From assembly GCA_029721515.1 (NCBI GenBank), contig CM056561.1:8421501-8485500 (forward strand): a stretch of 64,000 nt of DNA, read 5' to 3'. A program made the translations under genes and the position numbers. This stretch comes from Synanceia verrucosa (lineage: Eukaryota; Chordata; Actinopteri; Perciformes; Synanceiidae). This document shows, one piece after another, positions 11,440-24,100 of this stretch. The notes under the pieces are model-generated. The model was given only the letters and a program-made list of their open reading frames with translations. It was not told the origin of the DNA and made no database searches. The stretch's first letter is position 1. Every line of letters begins with the position of its first letter.

Positions 11440-14400
11440 ACTGTTACCATGATTTATGATATCTCTCCTTCCATCCACGCAATGTACACCTATTTTTTTC
11501 TTATTCTAATCCCTGCATCACTTCCCTAATCCAATGAATATAGGCCGGAGGACTCTTCCTCTTCCCGTTCAGCAATACCAAGTGGCAGGCATTCAACGAG
11601 GCATATGCAATTGCATTCCTGTGGAGGCCAGATATCACCAACTCGTCCCCAACCACATCAAAGATGGCTATTAAAGGATCAGGTTGAAGAGTCTTGCCAG
11701 ATATTGCGGTATGGGATCGAAAAATTGAAGCCCAGAGGTCATTCAAAGAAGGACACAACCAAAATATATGCCCAAACAGACTAGGGAATAGTGACATCCA
11801 CGATGGTCTGGTGGAACACCGGGTACAATTTAGACAATTTATCACTGGAGTAGTGCAACCTATGGACTACCTTTTAAAACTGGATTAGGCCATGGTGGAT
11901 ACAAAGAGAGGAGGTGTGTATGCGCTGTATGGCGTTTTCCCAAGCATCTCCAGATATAGTTTCTTCTAGGTCTCCCTCCCACGCTGCCATAGCTTTAGCC
12001 ATGAAAGAGGACAGCTATTGAGAATTAACCCCTAGATTTTTGATATTGCTCCTTTACCAAAGGGGTTCACATCAAGGACTGTAGATAGCAATACCTTAAG
12101 GGGTGGAGATGGAAACTCTGATAAACACTTTGAGGCAAAACTCTAAACCTGTAAGTATCTGAAAATTTGAGATTTTGGCAAATGATGATCTTCTGTAGAA
12201 GCTTAAATGATATAAAGCCATTATCATTAAAGATATCTTGGAAACAGACCAAACCACATCTATGCCAGGTCACAAATGCCTGGTCTATTTGAGATGGTAC
12301 AGAAAGGTTAAACATTATCTGTGAAAAACTACACATATTCATCAGATTAAAATGTTTTCTAAACTGTCCTCATATCTTGATTGAATTTTTTGTGGGTAGG
12401 GAGCTGAGAACAGAGACAGGGGAGACTGGTAGTGTAGCCCTCAGCTCCATGTCAGCCCAGACTGGGCCATCTTTATCTGCAAACACAGTAATCCAGTATG
12501 TCATTTTAACAATATTGGCTGCCCAGTAATAAAATAACAGATTAGATAAACCAAGACCACCTTCAGTTTTCCATCCATCCATCCATTATCTACCGCTTAT
12601 CCTCATAGGGTCGTGGGGGGGCTGGAGCCTATCCCAGCTGTCTTAGGGCGGAAGGCAGGGTACACCCTGGACAAGTCACCACCTCATCACAGGGCACATA
12701 GAGACAGACAACCACTCACACTCATATTCACGCCTACGGACAATTTAAATTAGCCAGTTAACCTAATCCCCATGCATGTTTTTGGATGGTGGGAGGAAGC
12801 CGGAGTACCCGGAGAGAACCCACACAGACACAGGGGAACATGCAAACTCCACACAGAAAGGCCCCGGGCCAGGAATCAAACCCAGTACCTTCTTGCTATG
12901 AGGCGACAGTGCTAACTGTGCCTCCCTACTTTCAGTTTTACTTCTCTCCATACTGGCCTTCTTAATACATGCAGGTTTTTTTATTCCATATTAAATAAGA
13001 AATTAAACGATCAATTGGACAAAAGAAGATTTTGGAAGAAAAAAAGGGATCCTTTGGAATAAGTAAAGAAACCTGGGCATCACAGTCGTCTTCACTGTAT
13101 CTGAGTCAGTCTTGGTACGATCCAGTATAGACCTGTAGTTATACTGAAAAACATTCTTGATCGAACCTGCAATTTCTACTCCCAAGTAGGTGAATCTGTA
13201 GTTTACAATCTTAAAAGGAAGTTGTTCATAATTGAGCCGTTTTGCCAAACTATTCAATGAAAAACACCAAGGACATTGATAAATTACCTTGGTAACCTGA
13301 CATACTGCCAAAAATTTGTAACAGAAGAATAGAAGAAGATCGTCTGCATAGAGCAAAATTTTGTGATTTATTTTGCCCTTTGAAATACAGGTCATTTGTT
13401 CTGACTGCAGCTATAGGTGATGAAGACAGAACTTTAATCCACCTACAGAAAACTAATCCCACTCCAAACCTCTCCAAAACTGTAAAAAGAAAGGTCCATT
13501 CAACTCTATCAAACACCTTTTCTGCGTCAAGGCTTATAACAACCTCAGGATGTACTGTGGAATGTTAGGAAAAATCACATGAACAATCTTCTCATATTAA
13601 AGAACGACTGATGCCTGGGAATAAAGCCTGTCTGATCCTCATTAATGATTGTGGAAATAACGGGTTCTAAACGTTTTGCAAGGGCTTTAGTTAAACTTTT
13701 GTAGTCACAGCACAGAAGACTGATTGGCCTGTATGAGCTGCACTGCACAGGGTCCTTATCCTTTTTCAATAATACTGAGACCGTTGCTTGGGTAAGAGTA
13801 TGTGGCAGAGTTCCCTTAGCCATTGACTCATCATAAACAGATTTTAGAATGGGTACAAGTTTTGAAGAGAATGACCTATAACCCATCTGAGCCTGGTGCT
13901 CATCCTTTTGGAGACAGTTTGATGGCATCAGCTATTTCCTCACATGACAATGGCTGCTCTAGGGATTAGCCGAGCATCCATGTCAAGCTGTGGGACATCT
14001 ACAGAATCAAGGAGTGAGCAAATGTCAGAAGAGCTGACGTCTACTTCTGATTCATAAAGGGTTGAATAGTATTGCTTAAATCAATGGTTAATGACTCAGG
14101 GATTGTGTGAGACTGAAGCAGACCCTGTACTGCTGGAATTATTCGGTCAGCTGACTGCTGTCACAGTTGAAGTGCAAGTAGCCTCCCCGCCTTGTCTCCC
14201 TGTTCATAACACGCCTGTTTGGATTTGAACATATTTACCACCCTCCATGTCATAGTCGTATTAAAGGTTAAAATTTCTGTAGCAGTAACCTTTCTTTGAA
14301 GAGGTCTGGTGTGAGGGTAATAGCATAACGTTTGCCAACATCTGCAATTTTTCCAGTCAGATCTTTAAGGTGTCTGGAGCGCTCCCTGTTCTTATGTGCC

Positions 14401-14800
14401 ACATAAAAGATAATTTGTCCCCTAAGATAAGCTTTCCCTTGACACGTCCGAAGTGTCATTAATTTCTAGAAATAAGTCAATCTGATTGTTGATGATTCTT
14501 AACGTTCTTGATTGTTGTTGATGTTCTAAAGAGCTTACATGAGAGCAATTGGGGGTCTATATGCCAAGTTTTCTGGGGCGCTACATAATCTGAGAAAATT
14601 ATATCCATTTGTACCAGGCCATGGTCTGATGTTACAATACTCTGATAGTTGCTGCTGGAAACTGAGGGAGTAGCCAGTTACCCACAATAAAATAATCGAT
14701 CCTTGAGAAGCGATGATGAACAGAAAAAAAAGGAGAATTTTTTTGCGTTCGGGTTTTTCATTCACTAAGGGTCCAACAGGCCACAGCAATGAAGGAATGA
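11440..14800 (-). mobile_element. Decayed L1-like non-LTR retrotransposon (ORF2 relic)
   Basis: Broken minus-strand ORF2 pieces appear in family order. Near 14690-14735 is an endonuclease end with SRIDYFIVGNW. Within 13250-13930 are reverse-transcriptase blocks (SSYRPISLLCCDYK, NEDQTGFIPRH, FDRVEWTFLF). The catalytic box YADD lies in LLYADDLLL near 13340. At 11501-11845 is a C-terminal cysteine region (CTRC, then GHIFWLCPSL) and a terminal TLRGWKE segment. Frames are split by many stops and shifts, so it cannot be active. A SINE (12571-12930) is inserted inside the coding relic, which shows the L1 was there first. The ends of the element are not defined. Confidence 0.85.
12571..12930 (-). mobile_element. 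tRNA-derived SINE, V-SINE-like (copy 2), nested in L1 relic
   Basis: About 360 bp, the same family and orientation as 547-908. It starts with an ATCC run (the 3' tail) and ends at the tRNA-like head. The flanking duplication ttcagtttt lies at 12562-12570 and 12931-12939. The L1 reading frame resumes across the insertion: KTEGG on one side is duplicated as KTE on the other. Confidence 0.8.
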
Positions 14801-15432
14801 GTTAATAGCCACTGTGTACTATATAATTTAACTATACAATGCAAACAAAGGTTTCCTATGCTGTTAAATATAGTGACTGGGTCATTTTACACCCTAAGAC
14901 AGCGCAAGGGTTAAATGATTATTAAAATAAGTTGAGATTAATTATTTGTCAACTGATTAAACAAACAGTGGTCATTCAGATGCTGACCTTATTTAATATG
15001 CACATGCACCCTGGCAAGCCAGAGGGCTTGGAGACTTGGAGTTGGTCCAAATGAATTTGGACCAACCAAAAGACTTAGTTGGCAACTGTATTAAATAATT
15101 AACTGTATAAGCAAAACCAAAAAATGTTCCACTCTCAGCTTCTCAGGTGTCAGGCTTTAATAAACACAACGGACCGAATAAGCAGTTTCATATCACCACT
15201 TCTTAACGGACTTCAAGAAATTATAACAGTCACTTTTCACTATTGAATTAAAAATTCAGATGCAAAGCTACATTTTCTTTGCTTTATTTCATCCATCTTT
15301 GATTAATGAACTTTGCACTTTCCTGAGGGATTCTTGCAGTCTTATTGGCAATGTTTATATTGATTTAACATACATGAATGCAGAAGAAACCATTAAATCT
15401 GCCCACAGCACAGACCTTTATTTAACAAACAT
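14801..15432. other. Intergenic, nothing recognised
   Basis: AT-rich sequence between the L1 relic and the next SINE. No supported exon or RNA gene. Confidence 0.45.
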
Positions 15433-15444
15433 GACTCAAACCCC

Positions 15445-15761
15445 TGGGCGGGTTAGTACTGTTGCCTCACAGCAAGAAGGTACAGGGTTTGAGTCCCAGC
15501 CCGGGGCCTTTCTGTGTGGAATTTGCATGTTCTCCCCGTGTCTGCGTGGGTTCTCTCTGGCTTCCTCCCACCATCCAAAAACATGCATGGGAATTCAGTC
15601 AATTGGCTAATTTAAATTGCCCATAGGTGTGAATGTTTGTTGTTTGTCTCTATGTGTCCTCCTGAAATGGAGACTTGTCCATGGTGTACCCTGCCTTTCA
15701 CCCTAAGCCCGACAGGCTCCATCCCCCCCGCAACCTATTTGAGGATAAGCAATAGACAATG
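15445..15761 (+). mobile_element. tRNA-derived SINE, V-SINE-like (copy 3), 5'-truncated
   Basis: The same family as 547-908, but on the plus strand. It has a B-box-like GGTTTGAGTCCC followed by the conserved TTTGCATGTTCTCCCCGTG core. A perfect 12-bp target-site duplication, gactcaaacccc, flanks it at 15433-15444 and 15762-15773. The first bases of the head are missing, as expected from incomplete reverse transcription. Confidence 0.8.
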
Positions 15762-15954
15762 GACTCAAACCCCACCCGAAACCTGGTACTTTGCTTTGAT
15801 GGGTTAGCAGTTTCAGAGCAGATAGCAAAGGACTATTAGGGGGTGGAGAAGCGAGCTGGAGACCTTTCATTAACAACTGATGATCGTGAACTGCTGATGT
15901 GTGCCATGTACATAAAAACATAGCAAAAAAAAAAAAAAAAAAAAAAACGACACT

Positions 15955-18134
15955 GGAAAGCCAAATCAAAATAATTTATTTTTGGTGACATTTCATACAG
16001 TTCTAGGATTGTGTCTCAAACACTTGGTTGATCCATTACTATATTTCCTTTTGCCACCCCAACCCAAATTAACAGAAAATAACCCGAACATATGGGGGGG
16101 GACCTGTAGGTATTTGCAAGCCTGTTAACATCAACCATATGCTTCTAAAATGATTTCACATTACTCATGAGTAAGATTCTTTTTAAAACAAGTTAGTGCA
16201 TTTATTTAATTAAACTAAATCACTAGCTGCTCATACTCATTAATGAAAAAGAAATAACAGCCCCAGTGATTGGTTACTCGTTTTACTGCATTAATAAACC
16301 CAAAGTCAATGCGTCAAGTATTTTTCGCTCAGCTGACATCTCCAAGAGTACAAATGTCAAATGCGTGATTTTATTTTGCCAATGCGATTTCACACAACTT
16401 TGGGGAAACCAGCCTACCAAGATTGGGAGAAAAGCGTTGTGCATCAGAATTAAAATAAATAAATTTTAAAAAGCAATACATACAGTGAGTCAAACTTCAA
16501 AGTCTAAAGTCAAATCTGGTTTTCAAAGAAATTAAAAAAAGGAAAGAAACAAAAAAGAAAACAAAAACAAAGAAAACGAAAACAAACCAGCAAATTCACC
16601 CTAAAAGCACAAACAATCTGGTGGATACCTGCTGTCAAAAGCCTCCCTCTGTAAATTCAGTACTAGAACAATTACATTCTCCCACACACATTTTCTAGTG
16701 AAGGGTTATCACAATATAGCTTAGGCAACTACACCTCTACAGCTTCTTCAAAATCCAGTTTCACTGGGCCAAAAGTTTCCCCAAGACTACATTATTTAGC
16801 AGACCTTGTCAAAAAAAAAAAAAAAAAATTCAAAACTTTATCCTAGCACACTATGATCGTAGGCAGCTGGCACATAGCACGTGAAAATGTTCCAATTTTC
16901 TTTATACCCACGACTTGGCTGCCAAATATCATGTAGCTATCATCCTCAGCTAGAGCACTCCTCTGTCTATTTTTGACACTACACCTTTGTTAAGAACAAT
17001 TCACAGATAGAAGCTTAACCTGGATATCCTGTGATGATGTAGAAAAGCCAAACCTCACCTAAACCACCAGGTGCACTGAACAGTCAAATCTTATCATTAA
17101 TCTATTTTTCCCCCCTCTTTCTCTTGGAAAACATCACCCTACTACCAAAACAAACATGTAAACAGAGATCCTGACTGATTATCAACATGACACTGTTCTG
17201 AATTCATCTGAGCGGGTAGACCCATGGCAGTCCAGCTAGGTGGAGATAAAACTGAACATGAAAAACTTTGGACCAGGCTAGCAGGTTCGCCAAGGCTAAC
17301 AGGCCAGTGAGCAACCCAAAGTGGATTTTGGCTTCAAACAAAACCACACATCTGACTGTGAACATCAACGGTTCCTGACATCCGACGGATACAATTTAAG
17401 CCCATCATGAACCAGGATCAAAATACCACCAGAGAACACATTTCATCACTATACATTAGCAGACCACACTGTCCAGTTTCAGGACAATGATTCTGAGTCT
17501 CTGATGTAAAAATCAAAAATCATCCATTTCATTACATCAGTGCAACAGCACAGTGTAGCACTTCAATCGAGTTGCTTGACAATCAATGCATACATAGACA
17601 TCAGTCAACCCTTCAGTCATACTTGCAAACCTAAGCACACACAAAAAAAAGAAAACTACTGATGTCTCATTGCGTGTTAGTGATATCTTTGTATATGTAC
17701 ATGACATATATGCATGTTCTTTTCTTCTTAGTGCATATTCTTCTTGCAGACATCTTTCAAATAAAAAAGGTAGAGGGCCGTTTTACGCGGCCCAGCATCC
17801 CACCTCTCCCTAGCAGAGCACAAATGAGACGGCCTCCAGATAAATCACACTTATTTTAAGCATAAAGCTGGAGGCCAAAACAAAACTTTGTTTCCTTGTC
17901 AAATCACTCATCAAAGTTCCTCAGGGGTCATTTTGCCCATTAGTCCTGGGTGTCCCGGTCTTATTGTCATTTTAAAAGCTTTTCTTTGGACAAGTTCCAG
18001 GGGGAAAAGGTGGCTACCATAATGTTGTTGCTTTTATGTTATTCATTTTTATATAATTATATATATCCATGTATATATTCATACATCTTTTTTTCTATTC
18101 ATATCAAGTTTGTTTTATTTTTTTTTTTACTTTT
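15955..18134 (-). other. larp4: larp4 3' untranslated region (approximate)
   Basis: About 2.2 kb without a coding frame downstream of the larp4 stop at 18135. A minus-strand AATAAA signal lies at 15975-15980, so the likely 3' end is near 15955. The stretch contains A-runs near 16810-16828, and a long A-run (15926-15948) lies just beyond the end. The UTR length is an inference from the signal position. Confidence 0.55.
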
Positions 18135-21100
18135 TTACTTCGGCGACACTGGTGGGATATTCTGCTCTTTGCCAGTGTGCCTGTAGCCTCCCTGCGGAGA
18201 GCTGCGTCGGGCCGGAGGTGGGCGTCTCTGGTCCCGAAACTTGAGGCCCCCAGTGCCTCTGGGGCCGTTGCTACGGTAGTAGCCTTGAGAGTCACGTTCA
18301 CGTGGTGGTCGGCTCTCCTTGCATTCCCATCCCCCCTCCCTGTCGTGGCCTCTCTCTTGCTTGTCTCCGGGGCCAGTGCTGGAGCCCGGCTCATCAGCCT
18401 TGTTCACGCGCAACTCGCGTAGTGGCTGGCCTGACGCTGTGCCTGTGGGAGATGGTGTGGGGGCTGCAGGCGGAGGGTCCTTTGGTGGCCTTTGGCACAC
18501 CTCGGCGTAGCTGAGTTTACGTGGCTCCTGAGCAAAGGTGGGGGAAAAGCACAATTTTTAAAAAAGGGATGTAAAATACTCCCATTAATACATCACGGTT
18601 AACTACATCACATCAAACCCTCAGATCTCATAATCTTAACGCTCATCGGGATAGGAGTGAACATCCTGGACATTTGGGGAGGGGTTGAGGGGGAGAGAGA
18701 GAGAGCGAGAGAGAGAGAAAGCGAGAGAGGACAGATAGACTGAACAAAGATGAAAGGTAGAGGGCAGAGAGAGAACCAAAGCCAGTCAGTCCACTACCTC
18801 ACTTCCCTCTATGCGCAAACGATCTCATCATCGGGAAGACAACTATGCTCAAGAGGTGGATGTCATCACAAAGAACCAGGATCTGACCTGTGCGGGGGTG
18901 GGAACAGTAGCTGTAGTGGGAATCGGCGTGCTGGGTGTTGCCGTTGTAGAGGCAGCAGCAGAGGGCTGAGGCCTGGAGCTAGGCACGGGTTGAGTGGTGG
19001 GGGGTGGGTTCACGGTTGTTTGAACGGGAGGACGTGGAGCCACTTTAGGAGCTGGGGGCTCTGCCCGTTCAACCCTCTTCTCCTGACGAGTGACACTGTC
19101 AGAACGAGAGTAACACACTCCAGTCAGCGTTGTAAGTTCAAGCAGCAGATACCCCAAATTAAATTGTGAGAGTCAGTCATACCTAGGGGCTAAGGGTACA
19201 AGTGGTTGTGGAGTAGACTTTGCCGCTGCCAGGGCAGGACTCGAGACCACCACTGCCTCCTCTGTGACTGGGGGTTGGCCTGAACTTGGACTCACAGTGG
19301 CTTCTTTATTGGCTTGTTCCGTCTATAAAAAGCAAGTAGGCTTGTACATTACACTCCCTCTCAACAATACTCTTGGTGCAGTTTTCCATGAGATTTGCAA
19401 ACCGTATTATTTGTCTTACCTTGTCCCTGTATAAACCGCGTACAACGTCGGACATTCGGTTTTCCAGCACTGGCTCGCCCTGTGTGCTGACCACGCAGCC
19501 AGGAAGAGGTGGGAAATTGGTTGCAGCCAAGTCAAACTTGGGTGGAGAAACCTTGACCTCTGCTAGTGGCACCGGCCTCTGAGAGAGGAAATTGAAATTG
19601 GGCCAACAAACAGAAAGCTCATGAGATGGTTCATCTTTTAAAGATATCATACAGCTTTAAAGACCAATTAAAAAAAAAAATTGAACTTACCGCGATCCGT
19701 TCATCTTCTCGCCTCCTCCTTGTTCCTCTGTAGGTTGTACTCCGTCTGAAATGCAAGCAAATGATCCGTCGATAGCAACTCAACCGTCACTGATCAATTC
19801 ATAGCCACTGAACAGCAGTGATTAATATAGGTTTACCTTCCACGTCCAGCCATGCTGCTGTCGTCACTGGGATCCAAAGAGGAGGAGAGATGAGAGAATG
19901 CTGCGCTCAGGTCAGAGGCTGTCTGGACTGGGATGGTGGCGGCGGTGACAGAAGCGGTAGGCTGCGGACTACGCAATCCAGTCAGACTCTCCAAGGGGAC
20001 AGGGGTTATAGACGCTGAGGTGACCTCAGCTGCCCTCACCTGGGGCTTCACATGGTTTCTGTTACAGAGAAGAAAAGGTGAAGATGAGCACAGTCAACAT
20101 TAAGTCGAAAATAACCTTAAGGCATACTGGTAGCCAGTGTTTCCTTTCCTGCTGTTTACAGAGTGTAAACAACATGTAAAAAAAGAAATCATGTTATTAG
20201 AGTAACTTTACCAGAATTGTTCAATAATATTAATGTGTGTGAACGCTATTATAAGGTCTTGAAAAATGTTCAGCAGCTATTACAGTTAAGCACATCAAAT
20301 TTCATAAGCTATAACGTGTTAAACCACTGTATGGTCCTGTAAGCGGAACATGTCACCATATAGAGAAACTGCACTGTAATTACAGTGGTTATGAAATGAG
20401 AGTTGACAGGCAGCAATGAGCTAAAATTAAAACAAAAAAATTAAAAAAGATATAGAATATAGACATATTTTAGATAATAGAGTCTGGAGCAGATCAATAA
20501 GTTCAATGGAAACAATGTTCACAGTTTGCTGGTGGGGTAAGACTGCATGCTGTGTCTTCAGGGTATAGGTGCAGACATGCAGGTGGGGAGAGCTGAAGCT
20601 GTGGTGATGATGATGGCGGCATACTGAAAATGTGGAAACCCCACAACACGAATCTAACTCATAAGAGCTGGCAACACCCATGTAAGACCTAGATGAGCTA
20701 CTATTATCTTAATGCACCACGGATACGGCTTCGAGACAGCTCGTTTGAGGAAGCCCTACCATTGTGATTCACATGGACTCATGTTCTCATGTCTTTTACC
20801 CTCAGATCTCATAATCTGAACGCTCATCGGGACATGAGTCAAGCTCCTGGCTTTGGTAGAGGAAGATAGAGAGAGATGAAGAAAGAAAAGGAGATGACAA
20901 GGAGAAGAAAGAGAAGCAAAGCCAGTCACTCCACTCCTTGGTTTCCCTCTATGCGCATCTTGATCTCATCATCAGGTGTGACTTGAGGTGAGTCCAGTGA
21001 CAGATTTGTGAAGCAGCTTTTCCACTACACAGACAAACGCGTAAGGTTGTCCTCTCTTTGTGCAATATTTTACAAGTATGGATTAAAGCTACAGTGAACT

Positions 21101-24100
21101 AGACTCAACTCCACACTCCAGCATTTTTGTTATAGCAAACAACAACACATGACATGTGGCAATACAATCGCTGATGAAAAAAAGCAGCGTAAAACTAAGG
21201 AGGGAAAAAAGAAAAAAAAAAAAAACGATGATCAATAAAATGGGTGGTTAGTGGTGATGAAGAAAAATGGTTACATGTAATAACATCAATGCGTACAGGA
21301 CATTTTGGAGCCAAGGCGGCCATAAATGGAAAAAGCCAGTTGCTCAGAATAAGGTAGCAGCTGCTGCCATTTAGTAGGCAAGTCTACATTCATCAAATGA
21401 CAAGACAAATCCAGGATGTCCATTACCTGGCAACAAACATTTACACACTCATGAAAAGGATCATGGCCATAAAAGTCTGACTGGCCTTGTACTGGATTTA
21501 GTCATTTGGCTGTTGCAGTATGGTAAGAGATGAGGGTAGCGATGAAGCTTATTGTACAGTGTAACATTGGTACCTGAAGGCATTTATTACATTCTTTCTT
21601 GAATAGAGGGGGACACTGTGGGGACAGTAAGAAGACAGGGAGTGAACATTATCTTTAGACAACTCCAGATGAGCCGGGCAAACAATGACACAAGTGGTTA
21701 AATATTCCAATTAGAATGTTTATGCAAAAAGAAACTTATATTTAAGTTAAAGCTCAAAGGACACCTTACCGGTTTCTGTTGAATGGGCGAGCGATATTAA
21801 GAGAACTGGAGCCAGTTTTGTAGTGTCCAGCAGAGCCAAAGCCATTCACAAAGCTGCTGTTAGGAAACGGTGCCTGCACAAATGGAAATAAAACATTTTG
21901 TTTGAGTGTATAATGATTTAAAATGCATTTCTCTTGAGACATTACAACAATCAATAACCGCTGATGCACAAGTCTTGTCTCTCAAAGTTTATTATGTGCA
22001 ACACATTTCACACATTTAATGTTGATAATGCACAAAAACATGAACACAAGAAGCCAAGGTGAATGAGCAGTGTCTCACCAGAGGAGTTTCAAAATACGGT
22101 GTGGGCGAAGGCGTCCAGGTGGGAGGAACGATGCCGTAGACCGGGTACTGCTGCTGGGGGTAGACGTGCTGCATGTAGAGCGGAGAGCTGTACTGGGACT
22201 GGCTCTGGGACTGCTGAGCGTACAGGCTGCTGTCCATGCTACGGTAGCCATTCTTTGCAAAGAATGTGTTGATGGCCTTGATCCTGGCCTGTCAGCAGCA
22301 GGAGGGGAAAAAAAACAGGAAAAAGGAAAAGAGTGAAATAACTAAATACAACATTATTCATGTGTACTCATCTTCCCATGAGCCTTTGACCCTCAGATCT
22401 CATAATCTGAACGCTCATCGGGACGGAGTCAAGCTCCTGGCTTTGAAAAGGGGAGGGAAAGATGGAGGGAAAGATGGAGGGAGAGAGAGGGAGAGAGCGA
22501 GAGAAGGAAGAAAGAAGCAAAGCCAGTTACTCCACTCCCTGGGTTCCCTCTATGCGCATCTTGATCTCATCATCAGGTCTGACTTTAGGAGAGTCCAGTG
22601 AGAGATTTCTTTGTGAAGATGGTTTTTCCACTACATACACAAGGCTAACGTCTCATTGTGAAATAACCAAAAACAACTTCACAAAGGGCTTTTCCAGAAT
22701 GACAAAGCAGATTTAATGTAACTCACCATGATGGGCTTTCCCTGAAATGTTTTTACTTCCTCTCTCAAATACTTGTATGCCTAAAGGAGCACAAAGGAGT
22801 ATCATGAGGCACATTCACAGCATGTCAACTTCAGCATGTGGAAAAGTGCACTTTGATTTGGCTTACCTGTTGAGCGTCTGTGTCTGATTGGAATGTGATG
22901 TACCAGTTGTTGTTGTGTGCGAACTCGACACTTATCACCTTTGGACAATTGTCATTTTTGAACAGTGACTCCACTTCCTGTGAATTACATATAAAGAATG
23001 GTGTCACACTTTGTCAAACATTGTTCGCACTACTTTCTGATGCTTCCAGAGGCACACTGTGTATGCACAAGTTGTCTTTACCTCCACAGGTGTGGTTTCA
23101 GGGACTTCCCTCAGGATGATGATGCACCTCTTGTGATTTGGACGCACTTTCTCCCCTTTCTCATCCACTTGGACCATGGGAGAGGCTGAGGGGGATTTCA
23201 AGATATTTAAATCGAGACACTTCACAGATATATGCAGATCAACTTAACGTTCACCATCTCAAACTCTCTACTTACATCTCAAGACATCCAGAATGAGGTC
23301 CATATCAGTGGTGAGGGTCTTAATGCCCTCCATGCTGGCTATAGTCCAAACAGGGACAAACTGATCACTGTCCATCTGGGACATCAGGTACAAATCCTTT
23401 GAAAGGTTTTCTCTGAACCACAAACACAAGATATCCATGTAGATTAGCCTTCTGTTGACATGGGAAATAAATCCACTTTTCACACATTCTACAATATAAA
23501 AACAGAAAAAAGGTGGTGTGAGCGCTTGTCTCTTACCTTGAGAAATAAAATTCCAGCTCCTTCTTCAGAGACTCTCGTAAATTCTCAGAAGAGATCTGAG
23601 ATCGTTCTTCAGGTTTGGAATCTACTGAAAGCCAAAAATAAAATGTCAATATTAGGTTATCCTGCTGTTCTCAGATTATACTGTTACAAGAAGGAGCATA
23701 AACTTCAATTATACCAACAGTGAAATCCTTGATTAACTGCCACCTCAAACAGCACTTGTTTCATTCAAATCTCAAGACACACCTTGTCACATGAGTACCT
23801 TTTAATCAGTACTCTTTAATAGTGAGTACTGCTTAAGTCCCATACACAACAATCACCTTTCCCCCCCAGCTAGGTTAGACCCTGTATTTACTCATTGGCA
23901 GAGAAAAGGCATTCATAATTTTAAGGATATGTACATTAACTCAACTTTTGCAAGCTTTGGTGATCTGTCACATATATTTGGTCTCCCCCGGTCCAGTTTA
24001 TTTCGATATTTTCAAGTACGCCACTTTCTTCAACACCAGGATCCCAACTTTCCATACTTAACACCACCTTCCGGTTTGGACGACCTACTGGTATCGTCAT

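Noticed and set aside
15260..15610. 116-codon plus-strand frame
   Set aside because: Most of it lies inside the SINE at 15445-15761.
18069..18514. Plus-strand open frames over the last larp4 exon
   Set aside because: They are antisense to a clearly conserved coding exon and have no family likeness.
18618..22642. Calling the larp4 intronic blocks C/D snoRNAs
   Set aside because: The C-like and D-like words are over 100 nt apart around a purine tract and there is no closing terminal stem in all copies.
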